A DNA stretch of 64,000 nt from Trileptium ribeirensis (lineage: Eukaryota > Nematoda > Enoplea > Enoplida > Thoracostomopsidae), in assembly GCA_030248225.1 (NCBI GenBank), contig JASANE010030220.1:1-64000 (forward strand). Reading direction: 5' to 3'. The position numbers and the translations under genes were made by a program. The notes below the pieces were generated by a model. That model was not told the origin of the DNA and did not search any database. It saw only the letters and a program-made list of their open reading frames with translations. This document shows positions 56,801 through 64,000 of this stretch, in pieces. Position 1 is the first letter of the stretch. Every line of letters starts with the position of its first letter.

Positions 56801-59800
56801 CAGCCACTCTGCGTTCGCGAACGAAAATGTTTGAATTTGGGATTGGTTATGCCAATGACAGCCTTGTTCGCTAACAGTGTTTTGTGCATAGTGTCAAAAG
56901 AGGATGATAGGGGCCCAGCTTAAGGTTACTCATGTATTTGGAGTTGTCACAAGATTCGGCAGTTTATCGGCACCTAATATGTCTCCATTAAGCAAGGAGG
57001 CCCCACCTTTCCACGGTTGTGAGAAGGAGCCACTAATGTGCTGAAAATTACAGCCACTAATTCTTCTAATGTTCTGCTGGTGTATTGTCTTACTGTGCTT
57101 TTAAAATTGGCTTAGGAAGCTCAATGTCGAACCTCAAAATAGACAGCAAACACATAGTAGCCACGCTTTCCCCGCCACCGAGTGAATTGCTGTTAGACAG
57201 TCTTCAGCATTGTGAAATATTCGCAATTGCGTTATGTTGTGGTCTCACAAGCACAAGAGTTAGCTGATAAAACACATTTTGCAGTACAGTTTGTCGCAAG
57301 TTACTAAGCAGGAACCATTGGGCTGTAGGTCAAATAGCAGCAAAGTTAACAAATCCTGGACTACAGAGTACTTTAAAAATTATAAATAAGGTAATGTTTT
57401 ATCGATTAGAGTTATTTCTTTGTGCCTTATGAACTGTTTAATGGAGGTCGATAAATGTGTGTTGGTATATTAAAAGATCTGACGAAAGCTATCTAAACGA
57501 GCAAAAACACAGAATATTTTTTATGTTATAAAATATCATCTTTATCACGGTCTTTATTATGAGTCTTAGACTAAGCTGGTGCTGCTTCTGAGCTGTTCAC
57601 GGTAGTTGTTCATTTTTAATGATATAACGGCTGCACCAGTTTGCTTTGATGTTCTGTGTTAACAAAGTAATATCTCATGGTTTTGGCATTTGCGTCGTCC
57701 ACAGAGAAACTTAATGCACTTACTCGACAGCGTCAGCATTTACCCACGTACGTACGGAAACATTACATTCGACAGTGTGCAACAACCTTTTTGAGTTGTT
57801 ACGCAGAGCGGGATGTACGTAACAACATTGGTATGCTGTTAAGTACTTGTGTGTAACCATTGCTAATTTAGTTTGTTACGTTCTGCTCAATTGTTCCGCT
57901 CAACCGTTGTTACGTACAGTCTCACCTTTATAACAACTTGCGAATGTCGTTACGAACAGTCTTAACCAGACATGCTCCATGTTTGAGGTCTGTGACCAGG
58001 GGAACAAAATCAGCAAGAACTTTGCCGTCGATATTTATTACTTAAACTGAAAACGTCGACTTCGCGAAAATTTTAACTGTGTTTGTTTGACGGTGTGCAG
58101 ACGCTGCACGCATTTTAGTGTGAACGCTGCATTTGGGAACATTTTAGCAAAAACTACCGAAAATTAACAGAAATGGAGAAAATTGTGCAAGATTGGAGAA
58201 AATTGTGAACTTTAAAATTTCGACGTTCTATCCACATGTCATACACCCTCCCCCCTCACGTGCCCCGGCTACATCTCCCTTGGGACCTCTGACATGGAGC
58301 ATGTAAAGTTAGGCCTGTGTTTGTAACATCATTCGCATGTTATTGTTAAAATGCTGCGAATGAAAGTAGCAGCATTCGTCCTTTTCAAATGAGCAGAGTG
58401 TAACATGTTACATTGTTACATACATGTGCTTATGCATAACAACTTGCCAAAGTCTACTTTCACAAGCAGTTTTCGGTAAAGCTCAAGAAGGTCGTTTCAT
58501 TATCGCATCTAATGTTTCCTTGCGCACGTGTGTATGTATATATGCTGACGATGTCGAGTAAGTGCACACATTTCGCTTTGAATGAGACAATTTGCTGTGT
58601 GAGTATCTAGTTCGGATTGATTGCTTGTATTTAAATTTTTCGAAGATTTTATGTATTTTGTAATTAGATACTTCATTTTGTAGGAGAAATGATTTTGCAC
58701 TTTGTATTGCGCGCAATATGTTGTCATTCTGATTTCTCTAAAGAAATTATTTGTTCACTATGTTCTGAATTTTGTTTCACCATTCATCTGAATGAGTTTG
58801 CGGCAGAGTCGTATTTATGCGTAGAGTTTTGCGCAATAAAAATGAGATTATTAAATCGACTTTCGACAAGTCGATTTGTTTGCTGTATGTTTACATGTAC
58901 ATAATTTTCTTAACCTTGTTTTCTGACAGTATCAATGTATAAACGGATATATAGTAACAAATGTTTAGTATTGGAAATTTATCACTCACTACCTTCCAAT
59001 CTTGTCGAGCGTTATATTTAATCTTCTTCCAGCAATGATACGCTTAGCCAGTATTGCCACATCTTCTTAGTACGGTTAAGCAAAAACGTTTTCACTGTTG
59101 GAATTTTACACCAAACTGTCAACAACCATTACCCAAAGCATCGGTGAGAGAACACCACCCTAAGAGCAGTCCATAATCACCTGTATTCTCTTCTCAGTTT
59201 TACCTAAAGACTACTTCTATTCTTGAACTAATAAAATTAGGTAGAAAGCTTTCAATAATTCTACGACTGATGAAATTTTTAACATCAATTTTATAATGAA
59301 GGATGGATTAATAACTCGTGTCCTATATTAAATTCCAATTCTATTCGGGTGACTACATTTTTATTGCCCCAAATTTTACCACTTTATCTCCTTTATAATC
59401 TTGTATATTCGTGCTGTTTGCATTTACTGTCCATTTCCTGACATCACTTTTGTTTGCAACTTTGTTCTTGAGCCTTTCTAACAAAGGCTTTATTCTTGTC
59501 TATATAGATTCCATGCATACACTGAATTGCAGAACACAACTCTTCTGAGTAGTTTTCTATTTTTCTTTCTACAACTTTCCAAGCAACGGGTCCTCCTTTT
59601 CGACTCATTTATTCTGTTTATATAGTTGGCCGGGATCATGCCTAGTAGCCTTTTCAACTGCACTATCAATAGCAGATTGTAGTTAAGTTACTGCTATATC
59701 AGTACATTCTAATAACTTCAATATTAAATTTTTGCTACCAATATTCTCAGCCAAGGTGTTAAAATACAATGCAGAATTTATTTTTCTGGGTTTTTTACAC

Positions 59801-62800
59801 TCTGACATTGCAATTGTACTGCCAAATTGCCATATTGGAAGCATATGCATCTATAATCTAAGCATGCGTCATCTTACAATACTCCTCAATACTAAATACT
59901 AAAACATTATTTCCATACTAGCCATTGTAATAACAATAATCTCCCTGCGGTTAGCCGTGACAAAAGGTAGGTTCTATACCAATGTTAATAATTTATAAGG
60001 TTGCTGAACCAGTATATTCCAACAGCTTTTTTCCCTATTCATTTATGTCTGTACTGCCACTATATGTATGGTGCGCATTGGTATGACGTCCTATGATTAC
60101 TGCTAGTGCCGTTACACTACAATAATCGACTACTTATACGATTTCACTGCTATGAGAACTGTGTGGTCCATGACTCAGTTGGAATATACAAGATACCACC
60201 ACCCATGAAGAAACACCATTTTCTTCCATATCTACTTTTAGCACTACATAGTCTGTACTGCATAAGTTATATAGACAGATCACATTTATATCTCAAGAGA
60301 CTATAATTGCTGTAGGTTTCCCACTTTGTTTATTAGGATCACAAAAAACTGTACCTAGATAGTCATCCCAACCAGCAATTTTATTATAACTCATACGGCT
60401 CCTGAGTTAGAATTAAAATTTTATTCCGTTTTCACATTTTGTTGTTGAATTACAGCTAGCTTAGCATGCTGCCAGTTTATCTGTAAAAATTTAAGTGAAG
60501 CTGATATAGTTGATGTCTTAGACCAAGCCTTGTCCTCTGATATTGCTAATGTCCCCTAATAACCATACTGAAATCGTTGTGAACCTAAACAACGGATTAA
60601 GGTTATAGATTGTCCGTAGTACATTGTAGTCATTTTCACTCATCACAATGATAATAATCGTTCTGCCATCTTTTTCGACATAGTTTTTTGTGATTGACAT
60701 GAACCTCAAGGCATCTGTCTATTGGCATTGACCAGGCTTTTCTGAATAGACTGAATATCCATTGTTTTCCTATTTTTATTCGGGATAGCAACGTTAAAAG
60801 TCATGGTCCTTAGCTCATTTGGAGCATCTGTATTTAAGTTCAGCCCTTCAAGGTTAATGTTTCTGATTGCGTCTTTCATCCAGTCTGCTGGTTGGCAGTT
60901 TCAAAGAACCAACGCGATAGAAGCGGTCATTAAAATGGATCTACTTCTCTTCAGAAGCATCAAACGTTCTTCTACAAAACACTCTTCAATCAGACTTAAC
61001 TTCTGTAAAAACCTCCTATGTTCCCCTATAACAGCAACGATTCTAATTAGTGCACTCTGTGCCGCTCTTCTGAAATTCATTCCTGATACCTTATTTAATT
61101 TGACAACCGTTTCAGGTGTGCCACCCTAAGGTTCACTCTCGACCTTGTCTGTGCCGTTCTAACTTTTGTATCAAATTCTGCTTGCTTACTAAACACTGCA
61201 ACAGCCAATTGATCACTGACTGTTGCTTCTTCTATGTCTTTCGTTCAACTGCCGAGTCGGTGTACCCTTCGGCAGCAATTTGAAGTCTTATCTGTGCCCC
61301 CGATTTTATCAAACCTTTATTTTTTCCTGAGCATGTGTAGTGCACCCCTCCCCGGCCGAGCCAGGTTCGGAATAGCCAGGCAGGCATCGAAACCTTCAAG
61401 CTCTCCTTATTATTGGGGCCCTGGGTTGAACACCCATGTAGTGTAAGCTACAGCTTCGGAGATAATGTCCTGCCCAGTAGTTCCCTCCCCTATACCCAAT
61501 TATTCAACACTACGTGGGACTTTTCGTATTTGTAGGAAGACGGAAGCGTCACCTTTTCTCTCCCTGCTTAGATCCGTCCGACTATTCAGTTCGATCCTTA
61601 TTTTCTTCGTCGACACAAATATTTATATATATCCCTAGAACTATGATCGTGCAGCATATACCACGCCAGCCAGTAATGGTTCCGATATCTTAAATAATGC
61701 AAGTGCAAATAATATATAATAATCACAAAGTTGCCTTTGCATACACTTTTCGTTACGCCAAGCCAGCTAGATTGATTGCTTGCTGGTATGCCCCAGTCTG
61801 AAGTAAGAAATAGTTTATGAACTCATATTTACATAATGTAACTGGCCTGTCCACAGCCCTCCGAAAAGTGGGGGGGAACTTCGGGGGCCCCCATGTTTAT
61901 TCTCGGGGGGAAATTTCAAAGTGGGGGGGGGTAAATTTTGCTTAAAAATACAAAATATTTCCATATTTTCATGCATTTTTAATACTGTGAACGTACTTTC
62001 AAGCTAAAAAACAATATTTTAGCATTATAAATAGTGGTAATTAATGTTTAAAAAACAATTTGCAAACAAAGAACATAAATTTTCAGACATAAAAAATTTT
62101 TGGAATTAGTTGAACATGGGGGGTTTGGGCTGAGTGGGGACGGACGGACATGGGGGAAATTCTCACGAACATGGGGGGATTTGGAAAGTGGGGGTCCCAC
62201 CACCCCCCCCCCCACTGTGGACAGGCCAGTGTAAGGTGCACGGGCTTTGGTGACGTTGGCTAAACGAATGCCTGAATGGACATGCAGGGATACCAAAGCC
62301 ATCTGCACAATATACAAGAGGTTTCCTGCGGTTGTACCCTTACTCGACTACGCATCGCACTAATTATAGTATAAATAGTTGCTGAGGTAGTTCGGTGACG
62401 ATGTGAGGATACGCGAGATATTTTCCGACACTCTTAATATTAAAGATTTTAAATTGAAGCGAAATATGTGAACTACAAGCTAAGCCGCCACATTTCTATT
62501 AACTGTATTACATGTGTATATAACCTCTTTTCTGTACATATTGGTGTCAGTGTAACACGGTTGACTTTATTTAAATTTGGTCGATAATCTCTGGGTGATT
62601 ATCCGGGATACGACATTTTCCAGTGTCGCTTTCTTATTCGTAATATGTAATGAAAATTACTTCAGGCCATTAATGAATTATTGGTTAGATGCGGCGCTCA
62701 ATGTCACTTTTAATTTCAACGGAGATACTTTTTAAATTGTGGAATAAATTTGTGTAACGTGAAACAGTTAAATGAGGGCGAGCTGTTTCGGATGTGTTTT

Positions 62801-63698
62801 ACGAATTGATTTGTTTATACTGGCCAACCCCCACTTTCCAAATTTCCCCATGCTCGCGAGATTTTCCCCCATGTCCGCCCCCCCCACTCGGCCGAAACCC
62901 CATGTTCAACTAATTCAAAAATTTTTTATGTGAAAATTTACATTTTTGTTTGCAAATTGTTTTTAAGCATTAATTACCACTATTATTATGCTAAAATATC
63001 GTTTTTAGCTTGAAAATACATTCACTGTAGCAAAAATATATGAAAATATTTAGTATTTTTAAGCTAAATTTAAGCCCTCCACTTTTAATTTTTCGCGACA
63101 ATGAACATGGGGGCCTCCGAAGGTTCCTCCCCCACTTTTCGGAGGGCTATGGACAGGCCAGTTATATGCTCATGTGTCAATTACATATACCTGAAGTAAC
63201 TCATCTCATCTTTAGTTTTGATATTAGAAACAAATGAGAATTATTTTTAATTTACAATTGATATAAGTATAAGTCTACCTGGTAAAATAAGAAATAATAA
63301 TGTAGCAAAAGGATGCCCTCTTTTATTTCATTTGTTCAATTTCATGATTTGGATTTAACTTAGGTCGTTTTGAGTTCAAGGTAAGCTCCATTCACTTGTG
63401 TTGAACTTCAGTTTTCAACATGCTTTTGCCGTAACAGTGTAGTCTGCCTAGTCAACCATCTGACTTGAATATTTCTGTTTATGTGTTAGCTTATGGTCAA
63501 AATTCAATGAAATATAGCGAAGACTACTATATTATATACCAGATTGCTTTTAGGTGCGTTATGGGGTATTTATACTGCGATGTTATTCGTGTTCCTAAAC
63601 TAGTCATGCCTCTTATCTTAATGGTCATCTCAGTGCTGTGGCTGTTTAATCCGTTCAATTTTTGGCACAAATCTGCACGCTTTTGGTTTCTGAGAAAG
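38780..63698 (+). CDS. XPR1: XPR1 phosphate exporter, first seven coding exons (partial)
   Basis: Spliced coding sequence: 38780-38857, 44441-44622, 45206-45368, 51699-51830, 52749-52970, 54076-54263, 63554-63698. It gives about 370 codons in one frame, with GT-AG introns and matching phases at every junction. The product is the N-terminal half of XPR1/SYG1-type inorganic phosphate exporters of the plasma membrane. The SPX domain (residues 1 to about 185) senses inositol pyrophosphates; Tyr 22, Lys 26 and the RKILKKHDK cluster (Lys 153, 156, 157) are in the binding positions. Membrane helices begin in exon 5 and continue in exons 6 and 7 ([19 protein letters not shown] is a family signature). 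The remaining helices and the C-terminal EXS domain must lie beyond 64000. The start at 38780 ([20 protein letters not shown]) matches the conserved family N terminus. In mammals this protein is also the receptor for xenotropic and polytropic gammaretroviruses. Confidence 0.95.
41213..41866. repeat. Direct repeat pair in XPR1 intron 1
   Basis: A block of about 75 bp near 41213-41282 (ATCTCCAGTACCTAATTACC then TTAATCGTGT) recurs diverged at 41787-41866. Between them is a G-run-rich segment with GACCCCCAACTGGCTACGCCC. It looks like the remains of a dispersed repeat. Confidence 0.4.
42378..42960 (-). mobile_element. LINE 3' end remnant in XPR1 intron 1
   Basis: On the minus strand, in two frames, the characteristic end of a non-LTR retrotransposon RT protein: [20 protein letters not shown] then [15 protein letters not shown], followed by [29 protein letters not shown] and SLKSFKRYL. 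This pattern is typical of the RT C-terminus in Jockey, CR1 and related clades. The upstream body of the LINE is not recognisable here, so it is 5'-truncated. Confidence 0.7.
43185..43700. repeat. Diverged tandem duplication in XPR1 intron 1
   Basis: TCTACATAGGTTTTCCGG near 43244 recurs as TCTATATAGGTTTTCCAC near 43592 with the following ATGGTTTGGTTA blocks. GACCCGATTTTCAGAAAATAG near 43347 recurs as AACCCGATTTCCAGAATATAG near 43520. The blocks alternate, consistent with a tandem array of which about 1.5 units remain. Confidence 0.45.
44441..44622 (+). CDS. XPR1: XPR1 exon 2
   Basis: Acceptor TATTTTGCAG, donor GTATTT; 60 codons plus two bases. Contains [21 protein letters not shown], a conserved SPX helix. 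Phase 2 joins exon 3 to make Arg. Confidence 0.95.
45206..45368 (+). CDS. XPR1: XPR1 exon 3
   Basis: Acceptor CACATTTCAG, donor GTAAGA; one base plus 54 codons. Contains [18 protein letters not shown], the conserved SPX segment. The shorter first half is less conserved. Intron 3 after it is 6.3 kb. Confidence 0.95.
47225..49640 (-). mobile_element. Degenerate RTE-like LINE in XPR1 intron 3
   Basis: Minus strand. Endonuclease remains lie at about 49640-48990 ([38 protein letters not shown]). RT remains lie at about 47880-47225: [20 protein letters not shown] with the SPGVNGTS block, then GMPSDWKTL and [20 protein letters not shown], then [18 protein letters not shown] (the DFxxAFDSV block) and LRHWF. 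Many stops and frameshifts are present. Order and spacing fit an RTE-type LINE. The MITE at 48024-48410 is inserted between the endonuclease and RT parts. Confidence 0.7.
48024..48410. mobile_element. MITE copy 1, CTGGCCTGTCCA family
   Basis: Terminal inverted repeats CTGGCCTGTCCACAG at the left and CTGTGGACAGGCCAG at the right, flanked by TTTAG duplications (48019-48023, 48411-48415). The ends carry long G and C runs (GTGGGGGGGG, CCCCCCACCC) that pair with each other. 387 bp, no ORF. Copies at 61842-62229 and 62820-63161. Confidence 0.9.
50095..50340. repeat. Tandem repeat of AGTTATATATAGCTAA units
   Basis: About seven diverged units of roughly 30-35 bp, alternating AGTTATATATAGCTAATGTC with AGATATTTA and AAGTAATTAGG spacers. 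Located in XPR1 intron 3. Confidence 0.7.
50391..50406. repeat. TCCG microsatellite in a dispersed repeat
   Basis: Four TCCG units, followed by ATGAACTTCTCAATAACTAC and GGGCCGATTTAAATTTTTTT. This arrangement resembles a class of repeat found in many invertebrate genomes. Confidence 0.5.
51699..51830 (+). CDS. XPR1: XPR1 exon 4
   Basis: Acceptor TGTTTCAG, donor GTAAGA; 44 codons, phase 0 at both ends. Encodes [19 protein letters not shown], the most diagnostic SPX motif, with the basic cluster that binds inositol pyrophosphates. Confidence 0.96.
52749..52970 (+). CDS. XPR1: XPR1 exon 5
   Basis: Acceptor CATACTCAG, donor GTAAGG; 74 codons. Encodes the end of SPX ([13 protein letters not shown]) and the first membrane helix ([17 protein letters not shown]). 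Confidence 0.96.
53150..53470. repeat. Tandem duplication in XPR1 intron 5
   Basis: CCCATAAGTAAATTTTCTGC then TGCACATAAC near 53198-53227 recurs at about 53439-53465. The flanking AGTAGT and TGTTACTGTGTGTCGAGAT blocks also recur. In the second copy the segment is split by the MITE at 53471, and TGTTACTGTATATCGAGAT resumes near 54039. The first copy serves as an approximate empty site. Confidence 0.55.
53471..54022. mobile_element. MITE copy 2, GCGYGAG family, in XPR1 intron 5
   Basis: The left end GCGCGAGTAAACTTAAG matches the MITE in the 5' LTR, as does the ATTACCGATATCGAATTC segment that follows. The right end reads GTTTAAGTTTATTCTCAC, a diverged inverse of the left end. A GTTAGCGAACAAAA segment is a remnant of the family's palindromic motif. 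The exact right boundary and duplication are unclear. It ends about 53 bp before XPR1 exon 6. Confidence 0.65.
54076..54263 (+). CDS. XPR1: XPR1 exon 6
   Basis: Acceptor TTCTTTTCAG, donor GTATGTT; 62 codons plus two bases (TG), completed by G of exon 7 to Trp. Encodes a membrane helix, [20 protein letters not shown] and the next helix. Intron 6 is 9.3 kb. Confidence 0.95.
54320..54720. repeat. CCGGAACCGG-rich repeat, copy 1
   Basis: Starts near TGCAGTGAGTAAGTAGAACC and contains AACACGGTGGTAA. It ends in a stretch of reiterated GGTTCCGG and CCGGAACCGGAATTCCGG. A second partial copy is at 55690-55960. Confidence 0.55.
55690..55960. repeat. CCGGAACCGG-rich repeat, copy 2 (partial)
   Basis: Shares TGCAGTGAGTAGGTAGAACC and AGTTAACACGGTGGTAA with copy 1 in the same order and orientation. 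Confidence 0.55.
56364..56941. mobile_element. MITE copy 3, GCGYGAG family, diverged
   Basis: The left end GTTAGTAAGTCTAAGGAGCG, then CCCCCTATCATCC and TTTCTGTCATCAGCGATTCG, aligns with the other two copies. The right end, read on the other strand, gives CATGAGTAACCTTAAGCTGG then GCCCCTATCATCC. The interior carries GTTAGCGAACA, GTTCGCGAACG and GTTCGCTAACA near-palindromes. No ORF. Confidence 0.6.
57960..58315. mobile_element. Possible MITE with ACATGCTCCATG inverted ends
   Basis: GACATGCTCCATGTTTGAGG near 57969 is inverted as CCTCTGACATGGAGCATGT near 58287. The ends enclose about 350 bp without an ORF. Duplication of the target is not evident. Confidence 0.45.
58980..61130 (-). mobile_element. 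Degenerate Jockey/R1-like LINE in XPR1 intron 6
   Basis: Minus strand, in order: a possible ORF1 region (61130-60790); endonuclease remains (about 60120-59890: [30 protein letters not shown]); an EN-RT linker ([12 protein letters not shown], about 59690-59650); RT blocks [16 protein letters not shown] (about 59160-59110) and [10 protein letters not shown] (about 59075-59045, equivalent to the YADD block). Several frameshifts and stops are present. The GGVLSPxLW pattern points to Jockey/R1-related LINEs, distinct from the RTE-like remnant in intron 3. Confidence 0.72.
61131..61841. other. Intronic DNA, no feature resolved
   Basis: Part of XPR1 intron 6. A segment near 61350-61500 (CCCGGCCGAGCCAGGTTCGG and CTGGGTTGAACACCC) may be a short repeat or SINE fragment, but a tRNA-like head or tail is not evident. 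Confidence 0.3.
61842..62229. mobile_element. MITE copy 2, CTGGCCTGTCCA family
   Basis: 388 bp in the same orientation as copy 1, with TGTAA duplications at 61837-61841 and 62230-62234. Very similar to copy 1 throughout (CTCCGAAAAGTGGGGGG, TTTCATGCATTTTTA, AATTAATGTTTAAAAAA), so both inserted relatively recently. Confidence 0.92.
62820..63161. mobile_element. MITE copy 3, CTGGCCTGTCCA family, inverted
   Basis: 342 bp, opposite orientation to the other two, with TTATA duplications at 62815-62819 and 63162-63166. The left end is damaged (CTGGCCAACCCCCAC lacks the inner TIR); the right end GGAGGGCTATGGACAGGCCAG is kept. About 590 bp from copy 2. Confidence 0.9.
63554..63698 (+). CDS. XPR1: XPR1 exon 7
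   Basis: Acceptor TGCTTTTAG, donor GTACGT; one base plus 48 codons. Encodes [20 protein letters not shown] and [18 protein letters not shown], matching the helix and HKSARFW-type motif of XPR1. The next exon is not in the remaining 302 bases. Confidence 0.93.
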
Positions 63699-64000
63699 GT
63701 ACGTTGTTCGGCATTTGTAATTTAAACGTTGCGAGCGGTGCTTCCTCAGATAGCGTGTGATTGCTACAAGAATCCATTCTTTTTCGTTCTGTCAGTCGCA
63801 TAATTCTTCACCAGATGAATTTTCGCAAATTTTTTTACCCCTCGAGTAACGAAATAAAAAATTCCGACACGAATTGGAAACTTTGATTTTGACCATTTCA
63901 GGCGATCCAACATTTTCGGTTATAACTCTTGCCAGAGACATCGGTTCGAAATATGGAGACCCTTACAGAATTCACTCATCGAGACCTATTTACAACTGCA

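Noticed and set aside
63899..64000. An eighth XPR1 exon after the CAG at 63899-63901
   Set aside because: No frame gives residues similar to the region of XPR1 expected next, and stops appear early in one frame. It looks like a dispersed repeat.

Overview
The window is animal nuclear DNA. It carries seven correctly spliced exons of an XPR1-type phosphate exporter, large introns, LINE remnants of two or three types, two MITE families, and one very large envelope-bearing LTR retroelement. Nothing bacterial is present: no operons, no CRISPR array, no intact rRNA or tRNA gene. The host looks like an invertebrate with a repeat-rich genome; I cannot place it to phylum from sequence alone.

Left part (113-27483): one LTR retrotransposon of about 27.4 kb on the minus strand. 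It has two direct LTRs of about 3.6 kb that begin TGTA and end TACA, flanked by a 4-bp target duplication TATG (109-112 and 27484-27487). Its 5' LTR is the right-hand copy. Reading leftward it encodes Gag with a CCHC knuckle; a repetitive novel ORF (ORF X); a glycoprotein-like ORF A; a class-I-like envelope with an RKKR site, a fusion-peptide-like stretch and a transmembrane segment; then protease, reverse transcriptase, RNase H and a Ty3/Gypsy-type DD35E integrase. A 1.6-kb integrase block is tandemly duplicated. A long low-complexity tail follows, then two diverged copies of an SGNH-like accessory protein. The envelope lies between Gag and Pol, and its membrane anchor is in the same open frame as the protease. 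This order (gag - X - A/env - pol - SGNH pair) is the most unusual thing in the window. The copy is decayed by several stop codons and frameshifts, but most domains are still open.

Middle (27488-38640): about 11 kb without a convincing gene. It holds diverged dispersed repeats, a 351-bp tandem repeat, a 174-bp tandem duplication and a possible MITE.

Right part (38780-63698, plus strand): the first seven coding exons of XPR1, about 370 codons, covering the SPX domain and the first membrane segments. The gene continues beyond the window. Its introns contain LINE remnants on the minus strand, three copies of a CTGGCC-TIR MITE with clean 5-bp duplications, and members of a second MITE family whose other copy sits inside the retroelement's 5' LTR.

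The two main loci have no demonstrated functional link. XPR1 is known in mammals as a retrovirus receptor, so an env-bearing retroelement about 11 kb upstream of it is noted as a curiosity only.
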